From NCBI RefSeq assembly GCF_001457025.1, contig NZ_KQ758602.1:186001-250000 (forward strand): a stretch of DNA of 64,000 nucleotides, written 5' to 3'. This document shows, one piece after another, positions 18,256-27,635 of this stretch. The notes below the pieces were generated by a model that saw only the letters and a list, made by a program, of their open reading frames with translations, ran no database searches and was not told the origin of the DNA. Both the position numbers and the translations under genes were made by a program. Every line of letters begins with the position of its first letter. The stretch's first letter is position 1. This stretch comes from Pseudarthrobacter enclensis (GTDB taxonomy: Bacteria > Actinomycetota > Actinomycetes > Actinomycetales > Micrococcaceae).

Positions 18256-19267
18256 AACTCAGCGGCATGTTGTCGATCAGCCGGACCGGCCCCACTTTGG
18301 CAGCGATCAGGGCCAGGCCTTCGCCGCGGAAAGGCGTCTCGCGGCAGTTTTCGGCCAGGGGCTCGAGGCTGGCCGGGTCCACGACGTCGAAGTAGTCCAG
18401 TTCCACCAGCGGCTGTGACTCCACCAGCGCCACCGCGGAGTCGAGGTCCAGCGGCTCGTGGGCGTTGGCACGCTGCTCCAGCAGGCGCAGGGCACGGGAC
18501 AGGACCAGGGCAGCGTCCCGCTCTTCCCCGGACAGGAAACGGTTGCGGCTGGACAGCGCCAGCCCGTCGGCCGAACGGACCGTGGGCACCCCAACGATGT
18601 CCACCGGGAAGTTCAGGTCCGCCACCATTCGCCGGACCAGCGCCAACTGCTGGGCATCCTTTTGCCCGAAGTAGGCCCGGTAGGCTGCAAGTCCCTCCCG
18701 GCCCGGCGCGGACCCGGCAGCGCCCGCATCGCCGGAAGGCCCCGCGTTACCGGAATGACCCGCATCGCCGGAGTGACCGGAGCCGCCGGCAGGGGCGGCA
18801 GGGCCGACAGGGCCGGCGGAACCGGCGGCCGGAATGCCGTAGTGCAGGAGCTTGGCCACCACCGTGAGGGCGCCGTCAAAGTGCCCCGGGCGGGAAGCGC
18901 CCTCCCACTTCTCCCCCAGCCGTCCGGAGGTGACCCGTACCAGGGGCTCCCCTCCCGGGTAGACCTCTTCAACGGACGGGGCAAACGCAATATCGACGCC
19001 CTGCCCGTCGAGCAGGGCCAGGTCGGCGTCCAGTGTCCGCGGGTACCGGTCCAGGTCCACCGCGTCGCCGAACTGGAGCGGGTTCACGAAGATGCTGGCC
19101 ACCACCACGTCGTTCTGTTCCACGGCCGTCCGCGCCAGGGCGGCGTGTCCCTCGTGGAGCGCACCCATGGTGGGCACCAGCCCTTGGGAGGTTCCCCGCT
19201 TCGCCGCCAGCAGCCGGGCGCTCTCGGCATGCAGTTCCGCAACCGTGGTCACCAGTGTGATGGGCAT
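18251..19267 (-). CDS. panC: Pantothenate synthetase PanC with a collagen-like insertion
   Basis: It joins pantoate and beta-alanine with ATP to make pantothenate, the coenzyme A precursor. The 338-residue protein has [15 protein letters not shown] (HxGH site, residues 31-45), NPLQFG, and the [11 protein letters not shown] and SSRNRFLS signatures. Other PanC proteins are about 280-300 residues. The surplus is a Gly/Ala/Ser/Pro-rich run at residues 143-193 ([20 protein letters not shown]...) placed exactly between VAKLLHYG and [12 protein letters not shown]. The ATG at 19267 has GAGGAGG upstream, and the gene follows the DUF2520 gene after 2 nt. panD and coaX, which often follow panC, are not here. 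Confidence 0.96.
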   Translation of the reverse strand: MPITLVTTVAELHAESARLLAAKRGTSQGLVPTMGALHEGHAALARTAVEQNDVVVASIFVNPLQFGDAVDLDRYPRTLDADLALLDGQGVDIAFAPSVEEVYPGGEPLVRVTSGRLGEKWEGASRPGHFDGALTVVAKLLHYGIPAAGSAGPVGPAAPAGGSGHSGDAGHSGNAGPSGDAGAAGSAPGREGLAAYRAYFGQKDAQQLALVRRMVADLNFPVDIVGVPTVRSADGLALSSRNRFLSGEERDAALVLSRALRLLEQRANAHEPLDLDSAVALVESQPLVELDYFDVVDPASLEPLAENCRETPFRGEGLALIAAKVGPVRLIDNMPLSS

Positions 19268-19269
19268 GG

Positions 19270-20163
19270 TCAGTCCTCCTCGGTATCGAGGGCGCGGTTC
19301 AGGCCCTCCAGCTGGTCGGCTTTGAGCAGGCCCCGGCCCTCGGCCCGGCGGGCTGTGGCGCGTGCCATGGCAAGGTAAGCGGCCAGCACATCCCCGTGTC
19401 CGCCGCCGTCGTATTCCCGCAAAGCCTGCGCGTGCGCCTCAACAGTGCCCACGTCGCCCCGGGCCACAGGCCCGGTCAGTGCCGATTCACCGGATGCCAG
19501 GGCATTTTCCAGCGTTGCCCGCAGCAGCGGCCCCAGCATGCGTTCGGGCTGCTCCACTCCCACCTCCCGCAGCAACTGGGAGGACTGCGCCACCAGCGTC
19601 ACCAAGTGGTTGGATCCGTGGGCCAGTGCCGCGTGGTACAGCGTCCTGTCCGCCTCGGCGATAGCCACCGGCTCGGCCCCCATTTCCACCACGAGCGCTT
19701 GGGCGATGGGGAGCATGGCGGCGTCCGCCGTGACTCCGAACGTGCAGTCCAGCAGCCGGGTAAGGTCCAGGCTCATCCCGGTGAATGTCATGGCCGGGTG
19801 CAGGGCCAGGGGCACTGCGCCGGCCGCCCGTATCGGGTGCAGCACGCCAACCCCGAACCGCCCCGAGGTGTGCGCTACGAGCTGTCCCGGCTGCCAGGCG
19901 CCCAGCTTGGCGAGCCCGTCCACCAGGCCCGGCAGGGCGTCGTCGGGCACGGCGAGAAGCACCAGCTCGGCACGCTCGACGATCTCCTGGACCTCGAGGA
20001 CCGGAACACCCGGCAGGAGCGTCTCGGCACGTTCACGGCTTGCGTCGGACACGGCGGAGACTCCGACGACGGCGTGTTCGGCGGAACGCAGCGCGGCGCC
20101 CAGGACGGCGCCTACTTTCCCGGCTCCGATAATGCCGACGCCGAGGCGTCCGGGTTTAGCCAT
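19270..20163 (-). CDS. DUF2520 / Rossmann-like domain protein (Rv3603c type)
   Basis: A 297-residue NAD(P)-binding Rossmann protein with [18 protein letters not shown] at residues 9-26 and a C-terminal DUF2520 helical domain ([16 protein letters not shown]). It resembles ketopantoate-reductase-like oxidoreductases. Its constant position directly before panC suggests a link to pantoate supply, but the enzymatic role is unproven. The ATG at 20163 overlaps the end of the PH-domain gene by 8 nt and has AGGAAGG upstream. Only 2 nt separate it from panC, so the pair is surely co-translated. Confidence 0.9.
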   Translation of the reverse strand: MAKPGRLGVGIIGAGKVGAVLGAALRSAEHAVVGVSAVSDASRERAETLLPGVPVLEVQEIVERAELVLLAVPDDALPGLVDGLAKLGAWQPGQLVAHTSGRFGVGVLHPIRAAGAVPLALHPAMTFTGMSLDLTRLLDCTFGVTADAAMLPIAQALVVEMGAEPVAIAEADRTLYHAALAHGSNHLVTLVAQSSQLLREVGVEQPERMLGPLLRATLENALASGESALTGPVARGDVGTVEAHAQALREYDGGGHGDVLAAYLAMARATARRAEGRGLLKADQLEGLNRALDTEED

Positions 20164-21844
20164 GGTGGGGGCCTTCCTGTTGCTGCCGTGGAGGGGCTTG
20201 CGTGGGTACTGCCGGTTCGCCGTCGCTGCCGGGTGGCGCCGACGGCGGGTCCTGCCCGTCCACGGCACCGGCGTCTGCCTGGGGGGCCACCTGGCGGAGC
20301 CACTGCTCCGTCGTCTGCCGTGTGCGGGCCAGCCTTGCGCGGGCCGACTGGGCGTCGAAGAGCGCCCTCGCCTCATCCAGTCCGGCCTGGGTCAGGCGGG
20401 GAACCACCGGCCCCGCCGTGGTGTGCAGGACCAGGTCCGCCACCCGGAACCGCCGCGCCAGCGGGCCCTGGTGCAAGGCCATGGACTGGGTGCGCTGGTG
20501 CGGCACCACCACCAGCTGTCGCCACCACCGGCCAGACCGGATCAACAGGGCGGTATCGGTGGCGGTGAACCCGTTGCGCCGCCACCCCAAGGGGGCCAGG
20601 AAACGGGCCCGGCGGGGCGTGGTGGTGAATCCGGCGCCGGCATCCAGTCCGGTGAGCCCTGCCCCGAAAACTTCGGCGGGCCGGCCGGTACCCGGGTCGG
20701 GCAGGACCAGCGACAGCATGGCCATGGCATCGTCCAGGGTTCCAACGGGGAGCAAGGTGGTCCTCGCCGAGGCCTCCCCCGCGTTGTCCACTAGCCCGTA
20801 ACCGGCCACGTTGACCTGGATCCGGTACCAGCCGAACAGCCGCCACAGCGGGGGCTGGCTGATTTTCAGGGCCTGAATCCGGCCGGGCGGCAGCGTCTGC
20901 GCCTGCGTGTCCAGCAGTCCGTACCGGAGGCGGATCCCGTCAGGTGAAATGGCGGCCGTGAAGTTGTAGCCCTTGTTGAACAGGTTCCAGTAGCTCGCGG
21001 CCAGGCCCAGGGCCGCCGGAATCAGGTAGAAGTAGAAGGCCCTGTTGTCCGTGACGGCGGACAGCACCACGGACGCCACGCCGCCCACCACCACGAAAAA
21101 GCTCTGGTCGCTGAGGAGCAGGGAACCGACAAGGCGCGACGGCGGCACGGACAGTACCGGATGCTCCGGCGCCTCGGGTGCGGGCGCACCGGGATTCTCC
21201 ATGTCCTCGCCGATGCCGGCAGCGCGGGCCAGGATGGTGGCCCGCAGTTGCCGGGCCTCGTCGATTTTGAGGTAGGCCAGCCGGACCGCCGACTCGCCGG
21301 CGTCGGCCACCTCGAACTTGAGCTCGGCCAGCCCGAAGATCCGGGCGAGAAGCGGCTGCACAATGTCGATGGCCTGGACCCGGTCCAGCCGGGCCTGGCG
21401 CTGCTGGCGGAACAGGAACCCGGTATTCACGCGGACGTAGCCGCCCGAGACCTGGTATTTGGTGAAGTACCAGGTGAGGACAAAACTGAGGACGGCCACC
21501 AGGAGCACTGTTCCGCCGGCCGCCACCAGCCACGGCACCCGCCCGGCGAATCCGTCCTCGAACAGCGGCCTGCCTTGCAGCGACCGCTCGAAGATGTCCC
21601 GTCCGAAGAAGAAGCCGATGGCGGCCAGCGCCACCCAGCCGCGCACGAAAGGCGACGCCGGATGGACACGCAGCCACGCGCCGTCGGACGCGGTGACGCT
21701 GGCGGATGCGGTGACGCCGTCCGATGCGTTGACGCTGGCAGTGCCGGTGCTGCCCGGCGCCCCGGAAAGGGCCGGTGCAGTGGCTTCGGCCGGGGAATCG
21801 GCATCCTGCGTGCCCGGGCCGGGGAACCGCCCGTCAGCGGTCAC
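20156..21844 (-). CDS. Large PH-domain (bPH2/YdbT-type) membrane protein
   Basis: A 562-residue membrane protein with repeated bacterial PH (DUF304) domains. An Ala/Ser-rich leader (residues 1-75) precedes TM pairs (VALAAIGFFFGRDIF and LVAAGGTVLLVAVLSFVLTWYF). The first PH block is YVRVNTGFLFRQQRQARLDRVQ, a second TM pair follows near residues 255-300, then further PH blocks with LRYGLLDTQAQTLPPGRIQ. It starts at GTG 21844, overlapping the preceding stop as GTGA, and its end overlaps the DUF2520 gene. It pairs with the small PH protein upstream, as YdbS and YdbT do in Bacillus. Role unknown; envelope stress or bacteriocin resistance has been proposed for relatives. Confidence 0.88.
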   Translation of the reverse strand: MTADGRFPGPGTQDADSPAEATAPALSGAPGSTGTASVNASDGVTASASVTASDGAWLRVHPASPFVRGWVALAAIGFFFGRDIFERSLQGRPLFEDGFAGRVPWLVAAGGTVLLVAVLSFVLTWYFTKYQVSGGYVRVNTGFLFRQQRQARLDRVQAIDIVQPLLARIFGLAELKFEVADAGESAVRLAYLKIDEARQLRATILARAAGIGEDMENPGAPAPEAPEHPVLSVPPSRLVGSLLLSDQSFFVVVGGVASVVLSAVTDNRAFYFYLIPAALGLAASYWNLFNKGYNFTAAISPDGIRLRYGLLDTQAQTLPPGRIQALKISQPPLWRLFGWYRIQVNVAGYGLVDNAGEASARTTLLPVGTLDDAMAMLSLVLPDPGTGRPAEVFGAGLTGLDAGAGFTTTPRRARFLAPLGWRRNGFTATDTALLIRSGRWWRQLVVVPHQRTQSMALHQGPLARRFRVADLVLHTTAGPVVPRLTQAGLDEARALFDAQSARARLARTRQTTEQWLRQVAPQADAGAVDGQDPPSAPPGSDGEPAVPTQAPPRQQQEGPHHG

Positions 21845-22353
21845 AGCCCTGCCAGCCTGGCTTCGCCCCGGGCAGCCAGCTGCTCGCGGAGCCGCGCCCC
21901 CTCTTCGGCGGGCAGGCCCGGAATGTGGGCATTCGTACCGGGCGACGCCGTGTGGAGCTTGACGGTGCACAGGCCGAGGCTGCGCTCCACCGGTCCCACG
22001 GCAACATCGACGTACTGCATGCGGCCGTAGGGAACGGCCATGGTCCGCTGGAAGAAGATGCCCGTCCGGACCAGCAGGTCATCGTCGCGTTCGGCGTAGC
22101 CGATGGCCCGGACCTGGCGCGGGATGAGCGCCAACCGCCACAACGCTGCCACCACGGTGACGGCGGGGAGGGCAATGGCCAGCCACAGCGGCGGCCATCG
22201 CCACCAGCCCAGGAGCACAAACAGCAGCGGCAGGCTGAGGAGCGCCACGGCCATGAGGTTGCCCAGGGCCCACTGCACCACCCTGACCGTGACGAACTTG
22301 GGTGACACCCGCTGCCAGTCGATGCCTGGGGGATCAATCGCCTCTGTATGCAT
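21841..22353 (-). CDS. Small PH-domain (bPH2/YdbS-type) membrane protein
   Basis: 170 residues with two adjacent membrane helices (residues 27-75, NLMAVALLSLPLLFVLLGWW and LAIALPAVTVVAALWRLALI). A single bPH2 domain follows (RVRAIG-type strand, then RTGIFFQRTMAVPYGRMQYVDV). ATG at 22353 lies inside the end of the DUF3180 gene (20-nt overlap). The stop overlaps the next PH gene by 4 nt. The chain of overlaps from folB to panC indicates one operon. Confidence 0.88.
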   Translation of the reverse strand: MHTEAIDPPGIDWQRVSPKFVTVRVVQWALGNLMAVALLSLPLLFVLLGWWRWPPLWLAIALPAVTVVAALWRLALIPRQVRAIGYAERDDDLLVRTGIFFQRTMAVPYGRMQYVDVAVGPVERSLGLCTVKLHTASPGTNAHIPGLPAEEGARLREQLAARGEARLAGL

Positions 22354-22882
22354 ATTCGCCTTCCCCCGTGGCTTCCCCCCGTGCCGCGCGGCCCGGCTTG
22401 CCGTCCATGCCCTTGGTGTCGCCGTCCTCCGGAGGAATCCGGCAGAAGCGTTCCACCACCAGGCCGACGATGATCATCACGAGCCCGCCGCCGGCCATGC
22501 CCAGCGCAAGCCAGGTGATGTCCTGGTTGCTGCGGAAGCTCCAGATCCGCAACTGGTCCAGGAAGATCCCCACATGCCAGCCCAGCAGCACCGTTCCGGC
22601 GTAGGCACAGGCCTGCGCCAGGACCAGCGTGCGGGCGGCCAGCAACGGGTCCAGGGCTGTCTTTTTCGCGGTGCTGTTGGGTTTGACGCTGTTCCGCCAC
22701 CGCAGCACCCGGATGCCCAGGATCAGGGTGATGGCAACGATGACCCCCATGGTGGCAAGCGCCGTGGCCGGCAGGACCGGCGTGGCCATGCCGTAGCGGC
22801 TGGTGATGACGGTGCCGGACCATCCCGCCACCGCCAGGATGACGCCGATCAGGATCAGCCGCAGCGGATTGATGGGCTTCAA
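22334..22882 (-). CDS. DUF3180 membrane protein
   Basis: A 182-residue protein with four membrane segments (LRLILIGVILAVAGWSGTVI, ALATMGVIVAITLILGIRVL, LVLAQACAYAGTVLLGWHVG, ITWLALGMAGGGLVMIIVGL) and a polar C-terminal tail. It corresponds to the Rv3605c-type protein that follows folK throughout actinobacteria. The start is TTG 22882, overlapping the folK stop as TTGA, which is the only start that begins MKPINPLRLI. Function unknown. Confidence 0.9.
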   Translation of the reverse strand: MKPINPLRLILIGVILAVAGWSGTVITSRYGMATPVLPATALATMGVIVAITLILGIRVLRWRNSVKPNSTAKKTALDPLLAARTLVLAQACAYAGTVLLGWHVGIFLDQLRIWSFRSNQDITWLALGMAGGGLVMIIVGLVVERFCRIPPEDGDTKGMDGKPGRAARGEATGEGEYAYRGD

Positions 22883-23424
22883 AGCTCCGTCACCGCCCCG
22901 GCAGTGGGCATGCCGTCAAAATCGCCGAACCCGTCAAACGGGGCAATGTCGCCGTAGTCCTCCGCCCGGGCTGCGAGGACACTGATGCGTTCACCATTGA
23001 GGGTGGCGGCGGGATCGATCAGGGACCAGGGATAGAGGACGAAGGCCCGTGCCGCCGCCCGGGGATGCGGCAGGGTCAGCACGGGGTCGTCGCTGCGCAG
23101 GTCGCCGTAGGTGATGACGTCCACATCGAGGGTGCGCGGCCCCCACCGCACCTCGCGGACCCGGTGGTGCTTGTTTTCCACGGCCTGGCAGTGTTCCAGC
23201 AGCTCACGGGGAGACATGCTGGTTTCCACCGTCACCACCATGTTCAGGAAGTCAGGCTGGTCCGGTGGACCGCCCACGGCCTTGGTCTGGATGACCGGGG
23301 ACACGGCCAGGAGGCGGACCTCCGGCGGGTCCACCAGGTCCGCCACGGCGCTGGAGAGGGTGTCATTGCGTTCGCCCAGGTTGCTGCCCAAGGCCAGGAC
23401 CGCCTTGGTGTACACCGCGTTCAT
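22879..23424 (-). CDS. folK: 2-amino-4-hydroxy-6-hydroxymethyldihydropteridine diphosphokinase
   Basis: It transfers pyrophosphate from ATP to 6-hydroxymethyl-dihydropterin, making the DHPS substrate for folate synthesis. The 181-residue protein has ALGSNLGERNDTL (residues 10-22), the VRWGPRTLDVDVITYG signature with the metal-binding Asp pair, and LPHPRAAARAFVLYPW. The ATG at 23424 overlaps the folB stop as ATGA, with GGAGGGG just before it; longer upstream frames belong to folB. Length is normal. Confidence 0.97.
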   Translation of the reverse strand: MNAVYTKAVLALGSNLGERNDTLSSAVADLVDPPEVRLLAVSPVIQTKAVGGPPDQPDFLNMVVTVETSMSPRELLEHCQAVENKHHRVREVRWGPRTLDVDVITYGDLRSDDPVLTLPHPRAAARAFVLYPWSLIDPAATLNGERISVLAARAEDYGDIAPFDGFGDFDGMPTAGAVTEL

Positions 23425-23810
23425 GGGGTCCCCTCCACGCCCGAGTCGCCGGCCGGCCGGGCGCGGTGCACAGACACCGCCACATCGCCGAAAGGCACTT
23501 CGATGGGTGCCTGCGGCTTGTGCACCGTGATGTCCACGGCCTGCAGCGCGAACTCGGCCAGCAGGCCCTCGGCGATCCGGACGGCCAAGGCCTCGATGAG
23601 GTTCAGCGGCTCGCCGGAAATCCACTCGGTGATACGCTGCGCCACTTCGCCGTAATGGGCGGTGTCGCGGACGTCGTCGGACGCCGCCGCGGCGGCGAAG
23701 TCCAGGTAGAGAACCGCATCCACAACAAAAGGCTGGCCTTCGCGGCGTTCAAAATCAAACACTCCGTGGTGGCCTACGGCTGTCACACCGCTCAGCGTAA
23801 TCCTGTCCAT
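23421..23810 (-). CDS. folB: Dihydroneopterin aldolase
   Basis: It cleaves 7,8-dihydroneopterin to 6-hydroxymethyl-dihydropterin and glycolaldehyde. The 129-residue protein begins DRITLSGVTAVGHHGVFDFE and has the family GQPFVVDAVLYLD and LIEALAVRIAEGLL segments, the Glu of the former and the C-terminal VHKPQAPI lysine being typical. It lies between folP (14 nt) and folK (4-nt overlap). Confidence 0.96.
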   Translation of the reverse strand: MDRITLSGVTAVGHHGVFDFERREGQPFVVDAVLYLDFAAAAASDDVRDTAHYGEVAQRITEWISGEPLNLIEALAVRIAEGLLAEFALQAVDITVHKPQAPIEVPFGDVAVSVHRARPAGDSGVEGTP

Positions 23811-23824
23811 GGGTCCCCCGGCCC

Positions 23825-24745
23825 TTACGGTGTTCTGGGTACTGCCGCCATGCGCGCGGCAACCTTGACGGCGTCGAGGCTGGACCCGACGTCGTGCACG
23901 CGCACGGCCCAGGCACCGCGGGCCGCGCTGATGGCGGTGATGGCTGCGGTGGCCGCGTCCCTCTCATCCGGGGCGGCGGACTTGCCGGCCACGGTCAGGA
24001 GCGTGCCGAGGAACCTTTTGCGCGAGGCTGCCACGAGCACCCGGTGGCCCAGGCTTTCCAGCTGGTCCAGGTTCTGCAGCAGTTCCCAGTTCTGGGCGTC
24101 GTTCTTGGCGAATCCCAGGCCCGGGTCGACAATGATCTGATCGGCGGTGACACCGGCCGCGTACAGCTTGTCCCGCACTCCGGCCAGTTCGGCCACCACT
24201 TCACCGGCAACGTCCGTGTACTCCGCCAGGGAGTTCATGGTGCGGGCATCGCCGCGGCGGTGGGTGAGGATGTACGGCGCCTTGGAGGAGGCCACCAGTT
24301 CAGCCATCTCCGGTTCAATGGTCAGCCCGGATACATCGTTGATGATCGCGGCGCCTGCCTTCAGCGCCGCGGCGGCGGTGGAGGCGTGCGTGGTGTCGAT
24401 GCTCACCAGGGCGCCGGCCTTGACCAGCGCTTCGATGACGGGGATGACGCGCTTCTGTTCCTCATCCGGGGACACGTCCTCGGCGCCGGGGCGGGTGGAT
24501 TCCCCGCCGACGTCGATGATGTCCGCGCCGGCGTAGAACATGCGCAGGCCGGCGGCGATCGCGGTGTCCGCCGTGGCGTGCTTGCCGCCGTCGCTGAAGG
24601 AGTCGGGGGTGACGTTGAGGATGCCCATGACCAGGGTGCGGTCGGTGGGCAGGTCCTCGAAGCGCGCGGCCGGCCGCGGTTTACGCAGGATGGGCAGCGG
24701 CGAGGTGGCTGGTCCCGTTCCGGGAGCTGCAGCGAGTGAATCCAT
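23825..24745 (-). CDS. folP: Dihydropteroate synthase
   Basis: It condenses hydroxymethyl-dihydropterin pyrophosphate with p-aminobenzoate; it is the sulfonamide target. In 306 residues, after a 35-residue leader, are the signatures LVMGILNVTPDSFSDGG, DIIDVGGESTRPGAE, VDPGLGFAKN and AASRKRFLG, covering the TIM barrel. The ATG at 24745 has GGAAGG upstream and lies 8 nt after folE. Folate genes E-P-B-K form a compact operon behind ftsH. Confidence 0.97.
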   Translation of the reverse strand: MDSLAAAPGTGPATSPLPILRKPRPAARFEDLPTDRTLVMGILNVTPDSFSDGGKHATADTAIAAGLRMFYAGADIIDVGGESTRPGAEDVSPDEEQKRVIPVIEALVKAGALVSIDTTHASTAAAALKAGAAIINDVSGLTIEPEMAELVASSKAPYILTHRRGDARTMNSLAEYTDVAGEVVAELAGVRDKLYAAGVTADQIIVDPGLGFAKNDAQNWELLQNLDQLESLGHRVLVAASRKRFLGTLLTVAGKSAAPDERDAATAAITAISAARGAWAVRVHDVGSSLDAVKVAARMAAVPRTP

Positions 24746-24753
24746 GGTTGTTG

Positions 24754-25398
24754 TTACCTTCCGAGGATGAGGCTCATGGCCTCGGCACGGGTGGCCGGGT
24801 CATGAAGCTGCCCGCGGACCGCGCTGGTGACGGTCTTTGCGCCGGGCTTGCGGATACCGCGCATTGACATGCACATGTGCTCGCATTCGATAACGACAAT
24901 GGCGCCACGCGGCTTGAGGTGCTGGACCAGCGCCTCAACGATCTCCGTGGTCAGCCGCTCCTGCACCTGCGGACGGCGGGCGTAGATGTCCACGAGCCGG
25001 GCCAGCTTGCTCAGCCCGGTGACCCGCCCGTCGTGGGACGGAATGTAGCCGATGTGGGCCACACCGTGGAACGGCACCAGGTGGTGCTCGCAGGTGGAGT
25101 AGAACGGGATGTCCTTGACCAGGACCAGTTCTTCGTGGTCCAGGTCGAAGGTGGTGGACAGGACGTCCGCGGGATCGTGGTGCAGGCCCGCAAACACCTC
25201 CGCGTACGCCTTGGCCACCCGCTTTGGGGTGTCGATAAGGCCGCCGCGGTCCGGGTCCTCACCAATGGCGAGCAGGATCTCGCGGACGGCCGCCTCGATC
25301 CTGGGCCGGTCCACTTTCTGGTGGCTGGCCTGGGAGGAACCGTCCTCCGTGGCGTAGGCGGCGGAGGCGGGAACGGCGTCGTCGTCGAAGGAAGTCAC
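24754..25398 (-). CDS. folE: GTP cyclohydrolase I
   Basis: It converts GTP to 7,8-dihydroneopterin triphosphate, the first folate step. The 214-residue protein carries the zinc site Cys in [14 protein letters not shown] and in [12 protein letters not shown], plus [27 protein letters not shown]. The N-terminal 30 residues are variable. The start is GTG 25398, 9 nt after the ftsH stop. Confidence 0.97.
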   Translation of the reverse strand: MTSFDDDAVPASAAYATEDGSSQASHQKVDRPRIEAAVREILLAIGEDPDRGGLIDTPKRVAKAYAEVFAGLHHDPADVLSTTFDLDHEELVLVKDIPFYSTCEHHLVPFHGVAHIGYIPSHDGRVTGLSKLARLVDIYARRPQVQERLTTEIVEALVQHLKPRGAIVVIECEHMCMSMRGIRKPGAKTVTSAVRGQLHDPATRAEAMSLILGR

Positions 25399-25407
25399 AG
25401 AGAAAGC

Positions 25408-27471
25408 TTAGCCGCGAAGGGTGTCCGGCCCCGATTCGGGGACGCCGCCCTGAAACGGAGCGTCTTCCGGAACGCCCTGCGGGTGCGGCGGCTGGGCGTC
25501 CAGCGGCTCGTCCAGCCGGGCCTGCTTGGCTTCTTCCTGGGCTTCGCGTTCAGCCCGTTCCTGCGGGGTTTCCACAGGACCTGCGGCCTGTACCGGACGG
25601 GTCTCCTTGGACAGCCACACCTCGCGGAAATCGCGCTTGCGGATGTCACGGAAGATGTCGGCGATCTCGGCCTGGTTCAGGGTTTCCCGCTCCAGCAGTT
25701 CCAGCGCGAGCCGGTCCAGGACGTCACGGTTCTCGGTGAGGATGGCGTAGGCCTCGTCATGCGCCTGGTCGATCAGGCGTCGCACTTCCTCGTCCACCAC
25801 GTAGGCGATTTGGTCGGAGTAGTTGCGCTCGTGGCCGGCGTCGCGGCCCAGGAACGGCTCGCCGCCGCCCTGGCCCAGGCGCACCGCGCCAACGCGTTCG
25901 CTCATGCCGTACTCGGTGACCATCTTCCGGGCCGTGCCGGTGGCCTTTTCGATGTCGTTCGAGGCGCCGGTGGAGGGGTCGTGGAAGACGATTTCCTCGG
26001 CCACGCGGCCACCCATGGCGTACGCCATCTGGTCCAGCAGCTCGTTGCGGGTCACGGAGTACTTGTCGTTGTCCGGCACCACCATGGTGTAGCCCAGGGC
26101 GCGGCCGCGGGGAAGGATGGTGATCTTGGTGACCGGGGCGGAGTTCCGCAGGGCGGCAGCCACCAGGGCGTGGCCGCCCTCGTGGTAGGCGGTGATCTTG
26201 CGCTCGTGTTCCTTCATGACGCGGCTTCGCTTCTGCGGGCCAGCCATGACCCGGTCGATTGCCTCGTCCAGGGCGCGGTCGTCGATCAGGTTGGCGTTGG
26301 AGCGTGCGGTCAGCAGTGCGGCCTCGTTCAGCACGTTGGCGAGGTCGGCGCCGGTGTAACCGGGCGTCTTCTTGGCTACGGCCTTGAGGTCGACGCCGGG
26401 CGCCATCGGCTTGCCCTTGGCGTGCACCTGCAGGATCTGGTCGCGGCCGATCATGTCCGGGGCCTCGACGCCGATCTGCCGGTCGAAGCGGCCCGGGCGC
26501 AGCAGCGCGGGGTCCAGGACGTCGGGCCGGTTGGTGGCCGCGATCAGGATGACGTTGGTCTTGACGTCGAAGCCGTCCATCTCCACCAGAAGCTGGTTGA
26601 GGGTCTGCTCGCGTTCGTCGTTGCCGCCGCCGATGCCGGCGCCGCGGTGCCGGCCGACGGCGTCGATCTCGTCCACGAAGATGATGGCCGGGGAATTGGC
26701 CTTGGCCTGCTCGAAGAGGTCGCGGACACGGGAGGCGCCGACGCCGACGAACATTTCCACGAAGTCCGAGCCGGAGATGGAGAAGAAGGGGACGCCGGCC
26801 TCACCGGCGACCGCGCGGGCCAGCAGCGTCTTGCCGGTGCCGGGAGGGCCGTAGAGCAGCACGCCCTTGGGGATCTTGGCGCCGACGGCCTGGAACTTGG
26901 CCGGTTCCTGCAGGAATTCCTTGATTTCCTGCAGTTCCTCCACGGCTTCGTCCGAGCCGGCGACATCGGCGAAGGTCACCTGCGGCATGTCCTTGCTGAC
27001 CATCTTGGCCTTGGACTTGCCGAACTGCATGATCTTGGAGCCGCCGCCCTGCATGCGGGTCATCAGGAACCAGAAGAGGGCGCCGAGCAGGATGACCGGG
27101 ATCAGGAGGGAGAGGAGGCCGGAGAACCAGTTGCTCTCGATCGGCTGGTCCGTGTAGCCCTGCGCTGGCTTGGCGTCGGTGACAGCCTTCACCACGTCCT
27201 GGGCGCGGGCGTCGACGAAGAAGAACTGGACGCTCTTGCCCTTGTTCTGCCCGTCAACTTCGAGGTCGTCCTTCAGGGTGAGGTCGACGCGGTTCTCACC
27301 GTCGAAGATCTTGGCCTGTTCCACGTTGTTCCCGGCAAGCAGTTCCAGGCCCTTGTCGGTGTCGATCCGCGACGCGCCACCCGGGGCCAGCGTTGCAAAA
27401 GCCACCAGGAGCAGACCGACGACGACGACGATCCAGATGCCGGGGCCTTTGAAGAAATTCTTAGCTTTCAT
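25408..27471 (-). CDS. ftsH: ATP-dependent zinc metalloprotease FtsH
   Basis: A membrane-anchored AAA+ protease of 687 residues that degrades membrane and regulatory proteins. It has TM1 at residues 11-29 ([20 protein letters not shown]), an extracytoplasmic domain, and TM2 near 117-137. The AAA module has Walker A GPPGTGKT (about 205), Walker [12 protein letters not shown] and the second region of homology. The M41 protease domain has [13 protein letters not shown] (about 425), which here reads HEGGH, the actinobacterial form of HEXXH. A low-complexity tail (residues 635-687, [18 protein letters not shown]) ends it. The folate genes follow at once. Confidence 0.98.
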   Translation of the reverse strand: MKAKNFFKGPGIWIVVVVGLLLVAFATLAPGGASRIDTDKGLELLAGNNVEQAKIFDGENRVDLTLKDDLEVDGQNKGKSVQFFFVDARAQDVVKAVTDAKPAQGYTDQPIESNWFSGLLSLLIPVILLGALFWFLMTRMQGGGSKIMQFGKSKAKMVSKDMPQVTFADVAGSDEAVEELQEIKEFLQEPAKFQAVGAKIPKGVLLYGPPGTGKTLLARAVAGEAGVPFFSISGSDFVEMFVGVGASRVRDLFEQAKANSPAIIFVDEIDAVGRHRGAGIGGGNDEREQTLNQLLVEMDGFDVKTNVILIAATNRPDVLDPALLRPGRFDRQIGVEAPDMIGRDQILQVHAKGKPMAPGVDLKAVAKKTPGYTGADLANVLNEAALLTARSNANLIDDRALDEAIDRVMAGPQKRSRVMKEHERKITAYHEGGHALVAAALRNSAPVTKITILPRGRALGYTMVVPDNDKYSVTRNELLDQMAYAMGGRVAEEIVFHDPSTGASNDIEKATGTARKMVTEYGMSERVGAVRLGQGGGEPFLGRDAGHERNYSDQIAYVVDEEVRRLIDQAHDEAYAILTENRDVLDRLALELLERETLNQAEIADIFRDIRKRDFREVWLSKETRPVQAAGPVETPQERAEREAQEEAKQARLDEPLDAQPPHPQGVPEDAPFQGGVPESGPDTLRG

Positions 27472-27635
27472 CTGTTCGGGGGCTGGCCCCGTCCCTTCCG
27501 GTAGTGCTGCACGGCGTGTACTTTGCGCGCGTGATGGTGCTGCGTCAGCTACTAGCTATACACCGTCCGGAGTACATCACGCATGATGAAAAGCAAAAGT
27601 TCCCTGTGGGCGTAGCGGACATCGGCGCAGGCAGG

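Noticed and set aside
24877..27504. An 875-codon plus-strand open frame opposite folE and ftsH
   Set aside because: It spans two clear minus-strand genes and is rich in Val/Gly/Leu/Asp from reversed GC-rich codons; a shadow frame.
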